This document shows, one piece after another, positions 34,553-46,265 of a stretch of 64,000 nt of DNA (its first letter is position 1; each line of letters opens with the position of its first letter). The position numbers were made by a program, and so were the translations under genes. The stretch lies in assembly GCF_032854445.1 (NCBI RefSeq), contig NC_088306.1:15836764-15900763 (forward strand). Reading direction: 5' to 3'. Below the pieces are notes generated by a model. That model ran no database searches and had not been told where the DNA came from. It saw only the letters and a list, made by a program, of their open reading frames with translations. The stretch is from Liolophura sinensis. Its lineage: Eukaryota > Mollusca > Polyplacophora > Chitonida > Chitonidae.

Positions 34553-35235
34553 TATCCACGCACCACAGACATCCACGCACCACAGACATCCATGCATCAC
34601 ACACATCCACACACCACAGACATCCACGCACCACACACATCCACGCACCACACACATCCACGCACCACAGACATCCACACATCACAGATACCCACGAACT
34701 ACAGGCATCCACTCACTAAGACTTCAACACACCACCGACATCCACGCATCACGTGCATCCACGCACTACAGACTTCCACGCACTACAGACATCAATACAC
34801 TACCGAAATTCACGCACCACCAACATTATCACATCCCCACCGACACCCACACACCACAGACATCCACGCACCACCGACATCCACCCACCACATGCATACA
34901 CGCACAACAGGCATCCAAGCACCGCGGACATCCGCGCACCACTGATATCCACGCACCACTAACATCCACGCACAACAGGAATCCACGCAAGACAGCCATC
35001 CACGCACCACAGACATCCACGCACCACTGACATCCACGCACAAAGGCATCCACGCAAGACAGACATCCACGTATTAGCGACATCCACACACCACAAGCAT
35101 CCACGCACCACTGACATCCACGCATCGTTGACATCCACGCATCGCTGACATCCACGCACCACTGACATCCACGCACAACTGACATCCACGCACCACTGAC
35201 ATCCACCCACCACAGATATCCACGCAACATAAACA
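34553..35235. repeat. 18-bp minisatellite, about 38 copies
   Basis: The consensus is 'catccacgcaccacagac'. The period is a multiple of 3, so several frames on both strands stay open (HPRTTDI and CVDVSGAWM type repeats), giving false ORFs up to 135 codons. Confidence 0.95.
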
Positions 35236-36005
35236 TCTAAATATTCATGTTTGGTGGTTTCTTTCTGTGCCATAAATCAGGCATGACAAAATGATATATC
35301 AGTGCAGTAAATAATGCGCAGAAAGACTAGTAATCGAAGTTCATGGAGTCGAACTGTACATCAGCACACATCAGATACTACCGCGAACAATTTCCTTCAG
35401 CCCGGAACTGAAATTAGAAAAGCCACAGATTCATCAAGCACAAGGTCTCAGCAGCGCCATCTAGCGGTGACTGTGTGTATTGCGTAATCACTGACAGATG
35501 CCAATTTTCGTTAAAATTACATAAGTGGAAGCCTACGGTTTGAGTTCCGACGCGAACAGGACAGAGGTTTCAGAAAAGCTCAAAATGAAACTTTGATATC
35601 GGAAGCCGCCATGGGGTCTTAAAATAGATTGAAGTTCTTTTTCTGGCGTGCAGAGGTTAGTTTGGTCCAACGATTGTCAAGTACACTGAACGATACCAGA
35701 ACATGTACGTCTACAGACACTCGGAGGGCAGTGGTGGTGGGGTGACGGTACGTATATTCCGTACTGCTTTGTGCATGTACATTAGCTTATGTTCCTGCGC
35801 GTTTTAAGGAGACTGAAGTTTAAAATCGATTCACACTTAAGACTCTAAGAATGGTTTTCTTGAAGTATAACCACAACAACAATCAAAGCCCAATCTTCAA
35901 CCTAATTAAAATTTAATTCCAGCAACTTTTGTGTGAGTTTTATGAGAACAGATTAAGAAAATCGATTAAAAGCTATTTGAATCATACTTTTCCACCATTT
36001 AAGAC
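35236..36005. other. Unique sequence with a CTCF-like site; possible promoter
   Basis: Moderately GC-rich around 35380-35760. An ATG at 35703 is followed after 45 bases by a donor-like ACG|GTACGT (35747), but no matching downstream exon was found, so no gene is called. Confidence 0.35.
35453..35467 (-). promoter_or_regulatory. CTCF-type insulator motif
   Basis: The plus strand reads AGCGCCATCTAGCGG, so the minus strand is CCGCTAGATGGCGCT. This follows the bilaterian CTCF core (CCANYAGRKGGCGCT) at nearly all positions. It sits at the right border of the minisatellites between STEAP and the following repeat-rich region. Confidence 0.6.
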
Positions 36006-36354
36006 CTTGGTCTTGTTAAAAAGGTAATCTGTTGTATTTATCAAAGAGTGATGCCAGAATATATTCTGTCATTGCAGCAGGTTTTTCTGTTAAATAAGCA
36101 GACATACATATTATATTCATTCAGCATAAAGATTTTACATGATTTTATTATACATGTAATAATATTGCAGCAGGTGTTTTCTGTTAAATAATCAGACATA
36201 TACATCACATTCATTCAGCATAAAGATTTTATTACACTCACAGGATATTACGTTCAACATCACACAGAATTATATTATACATGTAATAATGGGATACATC
36301 CTTGCATCACTCACACAACACACTTTTTGTCCTAATCATTTTTTTTTTGGAGTG
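36006..36354. mobile_element. MITE family A, copy 2 (with internal duplication)
   Basis: The right end '...ttttttggagtg' and the arm 'ccagaatatattctgtcatt' match the family. A ~65-base interior segment ('ctgttaaataagcagacata') is present twice (about 36076-36146 and 36168-36232), lengthening this copy. The left end is decayed. Confidence 0.65.
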
Positions 36355-36569
36355 TGAACAAAAGAAAACCGGAAAGATAGCTGCATGAACGGGCGCTAAC
36401 ATCTACATACAGTCAATAGGATGTGTCTGTGTATAGTAACCGGCACTCTCAGACTTCTACATTAAACAGTTCCTATGGCATTTTAGATTAGTGGAGGTGG
36501 CTGAAGTGATGCGGACAAAAAGCTAAGCCGACACACTGCAGAGTATCAAAAAAGAAAAAAACCATGATA

Positions 36570-36850
36570 CACTGGTACTACAATAAAAAATGAATGTGTT
36601 TATATAAACAGAAAATCTGTTGTCAGAGTGGTGCTAGAATGTATTCTGTAAGCCTCCTATATATTATAACAAAACATTTTGTCTTATTCAGCAAAATATC
36701 CTATTAGTCTAATACAACCTTTATGCTGAATTATTAGAATTGATGTGCGTTATATTTTAACTGACTAATCTGCCTCAATAGCAGAATACACTCTAGCATC
36801 ACTCAGACAACAGAGTTTCTCTTAAAACTAACACATGAATTTTTGGAGTG
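36570..36850. mobile_element. MITE family A, copy 3
   Basis: It carries 'gtgctagaatgtattctgta' and the inverted 'agaatacactctagcatcac'. It ends ...'tttttggagtg' followed by TA, with CACT after TA at the left. Confidence 0.72.
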
Positions 36851-36879
36851 TACACGGCGCCGACAAGTTCACGACATCA

Positions 36880-37285
36880 TCGTTTCATGGCAATTTCGTA
36901 TGACGACATCATCACTTGAGGGCAATTTCGTATGACGGAGCACGACGTTAAACCCAAGCACTCACTCACTCACTCGTATGATGACATCTTCGTTTGACAA
37001 CAATTTCCTCTGTCGACATCACCTTTTGACGACAATTTCGTATGACGAGATCTTAGTTTGACAACAATTTCATCTGACGACATAATCGTTTGAGGGCAAT
37101 TTCGTATGACGACATCTTCGTCAAACAACAATTTCCTCTACCCACATCATCATTTGACGACAATTTCGTGTGACAAGATCTTCGTTTGACAACAATTTCG
37201 TCTGACAAAATCATTGTTTGATGACAATATTATATAACGTCACCATAGTTTGACGAAAATTTTGTATGACGAGATCGTCGTAACT
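36880..37285. repeat. Degenerate tandem repeat, about 38 bp, about 10 copies
   Basis: Units built on 'acgacatcttcgtttgacaa' and 'caatttcgtatg' alternate. A SINE tail fragment interrupts the array at 36927-36976. Confidence 0.8.
36927..36976 (+). mobile_element. Second-family SINE 3' fragment inside the array
   Basis: 'gcacgacgttaaacccaagc' and (ACTC)n match the tail of 47040-47340. CGTATGA occurs on both sides, which could be a target duplication but is also part of the array unit. Confidence 0.7.
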
Positions 37286-37489
37286 ATACCGATCTCAAAT
37301 TTCAAAATTCAATAAAATGAAGCATAACAGTGATACAATATAATATATATGTATATAAACATTTAAAATATATATTTAAATGAATTTTTGAATTTTTTTG
37401 TGGGTCGTAGGAACTGTATTGGCAACAGTAATTTATGTAGCCCTAGTAGTGTTTTTAACCAGCATTATCGGAGTATGTAGCAATGGAGA

Positions 37490-37652
37490 CATATTTATTT
37501 ATTTAACTCATTGGTGTTGTATGCAATGCTCAAGAATATCAGTGGAGAAACGCTTTCTCCCTAGGCATACGTATCATGTATATATTTATTCCGACACCAT
37601 AATGCTGTCCTCCGTCGTATTAATTAGGTAAAATATTCTTAAGTGGTAAATT
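37490..37652. repeat. Snap-back pair of SINE 3' parts (3)
   Basis: The left 'tttatttatttaactcattg' and 'gctcaagaatat' are antisense. The right 'gacaccataatgctgtcctc' and 'taaaatattcttaag' are sense. This is the same tails-outward layout as at 30.7 and 33.1 kb, with a longer spacer. Confidence 0.5.
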
Positions 37653-37814
37653 AATGAAAATAACTTTTTCTGTTTATAGTGGAATACCGTGATATCTAAG
37701 AGGGTATGTAGATATGACGTCATCGGATTTTGAACAATATCAGTATGTCATACAGCAAAAAAAAAAAACCATAGGCAATTTACTATATAACAATTTACAG
37801 ATTACAATAAGTGT

Positions 37815-38190
37815 TCGAACGGACTTCCACCTTCCTCCAAAAACTTTCTTACTCGGGAGACACATGATCTTTGCACATTTCGAAGGATAGTTATTCCCTC
37901 TTATGGCTTCAATTTCTTGTGTGATATTTTGTGCTTGTAATGTTCTTTTGGTTTGTTAGCATAAACCACTGATTTAAGATCTTCACATAAGAAAAAATCC
38001 AAAGGACTCAAATCCGGAGATCTTGGTGGCCATATAACCAGCCCTGGACGTCTAATCCATTTCCCTGGAAATGTGGTGTCCAGAAAATTGCGCACATTCT
38101 TTGCAAAATGTGGCGAAGCCCCATCCTGTTCCATAGTAAATTGCCTATGGGTCCAGACTTTTGCTCCACCCAATGTATTGGGATTTTCAA
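37815..38190 (-). pseudogene. Tc1/mariner-superfamily transposase C-terminus
   Basis: The minus strand encodes 'MEQDGASPHFAKNVRNFLD', 'WPPRSPDLSPLDFFL' and 'LKSVVYANKP', the classic second-Asp and DFF/third-acid region of IS630/Tc1/mariner-type transposases. The frame breaks after 'KISHKKLKP' (stop at 37901); similarity seems to go on in another frame to about 37815. The N-terminal DNA-binding part and the first catalytic Asp are absent. An inactive remnant. Confidence 0.8.
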
Positions 38191-38647
38191 GGATCTGTTA
38201 CATTGGAGTTTTCTTTTCCACTTAATGCGTGGGACATAAATGAAGATAAAGTTAATTAGCTTAACGCATCAGTTCATATTTACCAAGATGCACGAGTAAT
38301 TCCTACAGAAATATCAAGTCAACCTGAACCACTAGTCTCAGTTTAGCCATATCGTCTTGGTACGCAAAATGGTGAGGCACCTTTGGAAGGCGTTCTGCGT
38401 CACCAACGGCCAGTCAGCGGTCGGCGATCACAGAATCCATATTGAGCTTATCAGCCCATGCAACCTGGGTGGCAGTAAAATTATTAATGGATAATTCTAT
38501 GGAGATATATACGTAAAATCAAGGACTTCAAGTCTAGTGGAAAATTGGAGGCACTATTCTGGGGTTCAGTGAGTGAGGAACCGATTATAGAAATTAAAGT
38601 CCACCGGGTCAGTCGTCAAAAGTGTTATTTCTCTGTTGTCTGTATAA

Positions 38648-38671
38648 TAAATAAATAAATAAATAAATAAA
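38648..38671. repeat. (AAAT)n microsatellite
   Basis: About six units of 'aaat'; it may be a leftover SINE tail. Confidence 0.85.
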
Positions 38672-38769
38672 TTTGTTTGATCACCCAGACGGATCCATCC
38701 TGGACGAATCTTTCACTCAAGACAGCATAGGTCTGCTACACACGAATTGTGTGGCGTAGTTCCGTTAAC

Positions 38770-39060
38770 TCCGGTCATAGGGACAGATGGGGATACTTTA
38801 GGGTGTTATAGGGATAGCAGGGGACACTTTACGGTGTTATAGGTTCAGACGGGGGTACTTCATGGTGTTATAGGGGAAAAGGAGGTAGATTATGGTGTCG
38901 TAGAGGCAGAGGGGGATAGTTTACGGTGTTATCGGGACAGACGGGGATATTTTATGGTATCACCAGGGCAAAAGGGGATACTTTATGATGTCACATGAGC
39001 AGAAGGTGATAGTTTATGGTGTCATAGGGGCAGAAAGGAATACGTTTTAGTCTCACACGG
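38770..39060. repeat. Tandem repeat, about 38 bp, about 8 copies
   Basis: Units share 'gggatactttatggtgttat' and 'aggggcagaa', with substitutions and small indels. Confidence 0.85.
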
Positions 39061-39347
39061 GTCACTGAGGCTAATTTTAAGTTTCACATTTGGCGTCATT
39101 TTGCTCAAATCCCACAATCCACAACTGTCTCAACTAGATAGATGAGTTCGAAGAAGAAATTTCCAAGGTCTGCTATATGAATTGAACACTCTGAATTACG
39201 TGAAAGCTCACACAAAAATCTCCATTCATTGTGCATACATGCGTACGATAATGCGTAACATTAAATAACTCGAAGTAAAGAAATGGATGTAAAATACGCT
39301 CATTATATCCCGCGCATTATTTTCCCGACCTCATCACGGTGTGCGCA

Positions 39348-39515
39348 AGCGCATCATTCCTGTGACCTCATGACGGAGGTCATTCCCGGTATTTAGCGAG
39401 GTTTAAACTACCGCGCAAGCGCATCATTTGTGATGGAGATCATTCCCGGTATTTTGTGGGGATTCAAGTACCGCATAAGCGCATCAATCCTGTGACCTCG
39501 TGACGGAGGTTATTC
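39348..39515. repeat. Tandem repeat, about 70 bp, 2.5 copies
   Basis: 'gcgcaagcgcatcattcctg', 'tgacggaggtcattcccggt' and 'attt' recur three times with length changes. Confidence 0.75.
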
Positions 39516-39879
39516 CGCGGAAATGTATCATTTCCACCTGAAACTTCCCCTTACATGTGCACGCTTCTGTTCTCAGCTCAGGTAAACTTCAGAACGCAGG
39601 TGTTCCTAAGCCATTTACAGCTCCACCCAGACTTAATAACATAGCTAGTCATTAATGGATAGATGTATATACAGTTTCTGGCCAGTTCTATCAACATAAA
39701 GTCTCCCCTCAGCCTGCCATCTGCTTCTTATCTAAATCGCTTCCTTTACACGCCTTCAGTTTGTTTTAGTTTGTCGGTAAATTCTCCGTTTTACAGCAGC
39801 CTTAAGCTAACAACGTCTTGTACACCAGTTATCATCTTGTAACATACACTTCAAAAACTATATCTGGCTTTTTTAAGAC

Positions 39880-40605
39880 GCGCACTTTAAAAACCTTTCT
39901 ATAGTCTTTTTCTTTTAGAGAGTCGCCTACATTCAGCTGTCTGTAAAATCACCCATACTAGCTACCAAACTTACTTTTAGTCAGTGATACGTAACAACAC
40001 AAGCTCTACACATTGATCTGTTTGAAGTTCATATTCTTGCTAGGAAAATGAAGTTAGAACATTTTTTCTAATTCATAATGTTAAAGTCCATGAGCTTGTT
40101 TTCGACGACAAGAACCAGTTGCCTCGAGTGACGTCATAATTATTCAAATACCATTGGCGTGCTGGGTATTGGGCGGAGTTCAGCATGTTTTGAAGGAGAA
40201 TGGCACTAGTTAGCTGAACTGCTATTGACTTTATTGTAAACCCTGTTTCTGACACTGCCATATTTGAAATCCTTCGCACGATTTAATATAATAACTTAAG
40301 AAATGAATTTTACTTTATCTCTTGTAGCATATGATCTCACGGCAGTATAGTATCAGATTTGGATATTTGGAAATTAAAGAGATCTAGTTATCAACAGAGA
40401 CTGTGCAGGCTGTGTTATTTCATGGAGTTTGTTCAAACCGCTTTTTGTGCAGCTATTGTAAAACAAATAACTCCCCATGCTCACTGTCCACGCCCACTCT
40501 GATTTAAGGCAATTTTGGTAGCGTGCATGACTGATTTTACAGACAGCTGAATGTAGGCGACTCTCTAAAAGAAATAGATTATAGGTTCTTATAACGCGCA
40601 TAGGT
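39880..40605. mobile_element. Element with long inverted arms, about 0.7 kb
   Basis: Arms 39911-39951 and 40532-40572 are perfect 41-base inverted copies (core 'gagtcgcctacattcagctg'). Weaker pairing extends each arm to about 90 bases. The ~545-base interior has no transposase-like ORF; it contains TGACGTCA at 40129. It is probably a non-autonomous DNA element or an inverted duplication. Confidence 0.7.
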
Positions 40606-41990
40606 CCTATTCTAAAACTTTTATATTCTATAAAAACAAAAGCTAAAGATAGACAATACTAAAAAGAAAGAAAAATGAATTGCACCGCCTCTGAAATCAC
40701 ATGTTTTCTTAATCCGTTGATGGTTACGTAGATAAAGAACATAACTAGATAGAAACATTCTACGGTGCGTCCTCATAACAACTTTAAAATAAATGTAATC
40801 CCTTGTCATAACTACAGAAAGATCCAAAATGTACCGGTTGGTATTTTAAATTAAGATTTGTCTAGGATACCATGAAGGGTTATCATTTGATGGAGGGTTC
40901 TATAAAGAGGGGGGGAGAGGGGAGGAGGGGGGGGGGGCGTTATCAGAATCCAGATTTATTCTCAGACGTAAGATGACATTTCGGAATCTGTGATAGTCGT
41001 CTATTTAAAAAATAGCTGCCAACTTTTGAATAAATTCCCTCAGATCTCGACATACTTGTTTGGAAAAACTCTTTCCTGCTGAGAACCTTTACGGAAGAGC
41101 AAACGCCTTCATTATTGCCCGAACAGCAAATTTATAATATCATTGCCCAGGCAAACGTTTCTTTACTGTTTACTGAAGGATGTTAGCTCGGTCTAAATGA
41201 TTTTCCTCTTTCCATTAGTTGCCTCTATAAGACTAGACTCCTGGACATCGCATATTACATATATTTCAAATAAAATTTCACGCAACATTAGAATTATAAA
41301 ACAATGAAGTTATTGAGCAAAAAACAATTCTGATACTGTATTTTCCCCTAGTTCTGCGCTACCTCTCCTATGCAAGTGTTCTTTAGGGTAACACCTACAT
41401 GACTCACCTAAATCCCTTGTATATTTTGCGAAAGCGGGCAATCCGCATGATCACTTCATCACACTGGCTTACACACCCCACCCTCATTCCATCAATTAAA
41501 AATCCTTAACATATTTCAACTCAACACCTTCTCTTGCCTCCAAATTGTCAATACGTTTATATGTAGTCCCTTTAACCTTCCTACAACGTTTCAAACCATT
41601 TTCAAAATGGAGTCTGATGTAAACCTTTACCCTATGCGAAATTAAACATTAAATCTCCATACACCATTAACACGAACAAACCTCTCGCTATACTCCATCC
41701 ATTCGAAGGGTCCTCGAGAATGGCACAAACTTCTCCACTATTTCAAAACTATCAACTTTTTCTCTATTTAAAAATAAATTAAAGGATCACCTCATGAATA
41801 TCATGAAATCAGATTTCTAGCAACAAACTAACCTTATATCGTATCACCATCAGTCAGCCTTGTATCTCGTCATATCGATATATATGCACGCCTAGTTGTT
41901 TATCTGTAATTATATTTACTGTATGTACATTTAACTATAGCGGGATAGAACAAGTTCATTCGGACTTTATTCCCGTCTTGCAGTCAATTA
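40606..41990. other. No gene recognised
   Basis: AT-rich with a G-run cluster at 40909-40938. C/A-rich text at 41400-41830 ('ttcaactcaacacc', 'ccattcgaaggg') may be an eroded antisense retroelement 3' end, but I could not support that. Confidence 0.35.
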
Positions 41991-42076
41991 AACGTTTATT
42001 TATTTAGTTGATTGAAGCTTTACGCCACGCTCAAGAATATTTCATTTATACAAAGGCGACCAACATTATGGTGGGA
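41991..42076 (-). mobile_element. Nin-type SINE 3' fragment
   Basis: 'tttatttatttagttgattg' and 'ctcaagaatatttcatttat' match, truncated after 'attatggtgggag'. Confidence 0.82.
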
Positions 42077-42294
42077 GATGATGGCTGTAGACCAGTGCAC
42101 TGTGTAAAACAAGCATGTACGAAACGATGTTCTGGTCCGAGAAAACAATTTTTGATTGTTGATTGAGAAATGCGGGTATTTATCTCTGATCACCACAAAA
42201 CGTAGCCGTCCTAGTTCGGACGCAAATCTGGGTTTTACAAGTTATCGACCAACTATATTGTCATATTTTTGAAAACTGTGTCTATATATTGCAG

Positions 42295-42345
42295 GTCATA
42301 CCGAGGTGACACTAGGATTCTGCTGTTATGATGTCCAGCTTGATG
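42295..42345 (+). other. Possible 51-base exon, gene unknown
   Basis: A good acceptor ('gtctatatattgcag') and donor (GATG|GTACGT) frame 51 bases that are open in one frame only (reads 'HTEVTLGFCCYDVQLD'). No flanking exons were found. It may be part of a non-coding RNA or chance. Confidence 0.2.
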
Positions 42346-42494
42346 GTACGTTCGACATGTTTTTGATGATCGGATTTCAAGCCCTTAAAACCTACAGCAT
42401 GCAGGCAGCTGTAGACCGTAAAAGTATGGAAGTATGTGTTCCTGCAAGGTGAAGAGAAATTTACAATGATATAAACAAATGCAATATCATTTTC

Positions 42495-42735
42495 ACTGTA
42501 TGTATAAACTCAAATTAGGTCTAGAACTTACCAATCAAATGCAGAATTCAATTTTTAAATTATGAAGCGCTAGAGTTCATAGCATTAATTTCACTGGAGA
42601 AGCTGTCATTAGGTCTGGAACTGACCAATCAAATGTGGATCTCAAATTTGAATTCATGAACCGTTAGGGCTCACAGCATTAATTTCCTTGGACAAGCTGT
42701 CTGTAGGTCTGGAACTGGCCAATCAAATGCAGAAT
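42495..42735. repeat. Tandem repeat, about 97 bp, 2.5 copies
   Basis: 'gaccaatcaaatgcagaatt' and 'catagcattaatttcactgg' recur three times. Confidence 0.85.
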
Positions 42736-43714
42736 TCCAGTTTAAAATGATGGAATATTAGATTTGACTCTTCAAAGGGACTACTCATTTGGACAGCAAG
42801 GTGGTGGTGTAAAGTGTTAGAGTTGCCGTCTGAACAGAGGTAGTTGGTTAGTCTTATATTTTTTTTTTCTTTTTTTTTTTTGAACCTGGACCAGTCCAAT
42901 GGGCATTTATTCACGCGACTGACCACGTTTTTACAAAACCCCTTAAATGCCACTTGGTATTGGCGTATGGTGGTATGCATGGATAGATAGGATATCAGGC
43001 CTACGTAAAGCAGGCTAGTCTTAATACACCGGCGACGTTACGCCAACAGATTGACGTCCCCTTTGTGACATGACGTTGGATGACCCAATCTGGTAATTTA
43101 AACATGGGTGGTATACAGAATATAAAAAACAACTTTAAAAAAACTTCTTCTGAATTATTTGCTCGGGGTGGGTTTGGGTTCCCAATCTTTAAAAAGTAAA
43201 GATATTCTGTCGGTACTTTGATCTAAAAACGATCACTGTCATGTTGAAAGATACGCACGTAAAGCCCTTCTGTGCCGTAGAGTGGCGACGTCAGATTTCA
43301 CTGGACGTCCCTCTAATGTCGTAATATTTACGAAACACACGGATCACTGTAGTACACAAAGATTCAGGAACTCTACTTCAAGACGACTAAACTCTCAAAA
43401 GGCACCCAGCATTGTTCGCGCTATAATACCACAGTGATTTGGCCATAGAATGTACCTAGGGATCCTGGGGTAGACTGCCTGGTTTCCCAGTCTGCACCTG
43501 CCTGTATCCATCACCCCGGGGAGCTTTCATCGCGCCTTAATCACCCAGAGCTGCCTGTGTAAGGCGTGATGAGGCCTAGGTGTTATCATTATACCCCGAC
43601 TATCCATTTATCATGTATTTGTACGACAACGATCCGGAAAGGTTGGTAGCTGAAGAAATGCGCGTGCGCGCTCTTCTTATTTAAAGCTAGTTGCTTAGAG
43701 AAACCGTTACTTGG

Positions 43715-44285
43715 CGCTATATAAAACTTGGTACAATGTAGTACCGTTATATAAAACTGAACAGTACCGGTATATAAAAGTTGGCGGAAACGGTATATAA
43801 TACATGGTAGTACGCACTGGTATATGTATCTTGGCAGTAAAAGTGTATAAAACTTTGTAGTATCGCTATATAATACTTGGTATCACCTGTGCATAAAATA
43901 TGGCGTTACCGGTATATAAAACTCGACAGTATAGGTATATAAAAGTAGGAGACACCGGTACTTAAAACTTGGTGGCACCGGTATATAAAACTTGGCGGTA
44001 CTAGTGTAAAGATAAACTATCGTATCAAAAAAATAAAATAAAGAAAAACCTTAGAAGTACAGGTGTATAAAACGTGGCAGTACCCGTATAGAGAGGCTTG
44101 GTTGTACCGGTATATAAAACTTGGCGGTACTGGTGTAAAAAACAAACTAGGCGTTACCGGTATGTATATAACCTAGTATTAGTGGTATTACAAAATTTGC
44201 TACCGGTAAAATTTGCTTACTTGAGAGTACCGGTGTATAAAACTTGGCAGCGCCGCTATATAAAACTGGTAGAAACACCTAAGGT
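43715..44285. repeat. Minisatellite of TATA-box-like units, about 20 copies
   Basis: Units of ~23 bases follow 'accggtatataaaacttggc' plus 'ggt'. Most keep TATATAAA or a close variant. Units vary in length, and an AAATAAA-rich insert lies at about 44020-44050. Confidence 0.9.
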
Positions 44286-46064
44286 ACCTAATTCCTTCAT
44301 ACCCCAATTCATTTATAAAATGGCATTCCCAATTAAATCATTTATTATTCAAGAAGCATTGTCCGCTAATCAGTCGAAAATTTAGTTCTCTACATTACGT
44401 TTTTCTGTTCACGTTGCCTCTAATCAGATAAGCATTTTCCAGCTTGTATCATGTTGTCAGTTTGTTTTTATCAAACTGCGGCCAATAAGTTCTTATGGTA
44501 TGCATTCAAGTCCAACAGTCGTTTGTTTGACTGATGTGAGTTTGTCCAGTCAAGTATAAAATAAATTGTACATAAAATTCAGTCACTCGAAAGGTCAGTG
44601 GCGAAAGATACCTTTACACCCCCCCCCCCCCCCCAAAAAAAAAAAAAAAAAAAACACATTATGAAATGAATTAGTAACATAGTTGAGAGAAGAACAGTGA
44701 TATCTACTCGACAGTGCGAATGGCGAGAAGTCGAAACCGAAGCTATTATTAGATGGAGACCATGTTAATCAAAGGCTACTACTCTTTGCCATTGTGTACA
44801 GAACTTGGTATAACAAATTATCATCATGAAACTTATCTGGTTATATTGCTGACTCACTTGATCAGACGGAAAATACTGAGAAGTCTTTCATGACTCTGAC
44901 CTGGTCTAGTCATATGACTCAGTTTTCTGCGCTGAATTAGCTCAATTGTATTTTTAAGTCAGTCGACCCAAACTTTACGCTCAGTGTGGTATTAAAACAT
45001 TGTAGGGTATTTATTAACTACTAAATATAACGTGAGTAAGAAAAGACTAGTACCATATGGTATTAGAACGTGATAAAGTAGTAAAAAGTGATAACAATTG
45101 CGATATGTTAACAAGTTCAGACAGCATGGACTAATTGTGAAGAATAGGCGTATTCAAAAACAGTGTTCTTCACAGCACCGAGATCAAATGTACGAAACAG
45201 TGGCTGTGTCTGAATGAACTTGTGTTATTAGACGTCTTAACACTAAGGTTTATTACCTCTACCCAAAAATTAACACTGGTGACTAAAGAAAGGAGTTTTT
45301 TGTTTCAAAAAAAATAATCTACATAGGACTTTAGATATCTCTTCCACTTCAAAACTGGAGTACCTTTATTTTCCCAGTCTAAATACGTGTTCATGGTATA
45401 CCGAAAAACTAAACCACAGTGTAAACAGACAGTTGTATCAACATATGTGCAAGCCGCAATGATACAGCTTACCAAAGCTAAACGAAGATGACATACAAGT
45501 CCATATTAGTCTGGGGTGAAACATGCCGTGTATTCGTACGGTGTATTGCTGAAAATAAAAAAAAACAAAACAAAACAACAAAAAACAAAAACAAAAAACA
45601 ACTGCCATCTTGTACTGAAGCCCTATGCCAACACAAGGGTTAAAGTATAGAACAGGGCTAAATGGGTGTATGCTGCAGTTGTATCAGTACACTACACCAT
45701 ATGTTTTTTTGATGTTCCTGCAGACACGGTCCTGTTCAAAGACAGCCTAAGACACATGGGGCTCCAAACACAACGCGTACGCGTACGTTTTTTTGGCAGC
45801 ATAGGAAGCTGTTCCAAGGTTGTGCAGATCGTCCATGTACACAGCATGTTAAACACGTTAAGAAGATGCAAGGTGGCGTGAGGTGTTGTGGTTTGTGTAG
45901 ACGTAAAAAGTCTGATTGATTTGACGGGTTGCAAGACGAAGCATGATTCACTTCCAACTCAATCTGACAATATCAAAGTGAGGAAAACGCCTTCAAAAGA
46001 AGGGGATTGAAAAGAAAGAGGATTATATTAGCCCAAAATATAATGTATTACTGTAGGCCTACTA
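44286..46064. other. No gene recognised
   Basis: It contains a C-run followed by an A-run (about 44619-44655), an A/C-rich simple stretch at 45555-45602, and the palindrome CGCGTACGCGTACG near 45774. Open stretches at 45666-45957 on both strands have no recognisable domain. Confidence 0.4.
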
Positions 46065-46265
46065 TAGAAGAGTTTGACCAGAGTCAGACCAGACCAAAGT
46101 TTCCACTATAGCTCAGTTTATCGGATCAGACAAAAACTTTCACTGTAGCTCACTTTGACAATTGTTTCCTCTTATGCTCAGTTTGATCAGACAAGACAAA
46201 TGTTTCCTCTATAGCTCAGTTTGATCAGTCCAGACATAACTTTCCCCTATACCTCAGTTTGATCA
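46065..46265. repeat. Tandem repeat, about 43 bp, about 5 copies
   Basis: Units share 'agctcagtttgatcagacca' and 'gacaaaagtttcc'. Confidence 0.85.

Noticed and set aside
34528..35273. ORFs of up to 135 codons on both strands
   Set aside because: All follow from the 18-bp array, whose period is a multiple of three.
35703..35747. First coding exon (ATG to donor-like GTACGT)
   Set aside because: Only 15 codons, weak start context, and no downstream exon in matching phase; the 51-base candidate at 42295 does not fit its phase.
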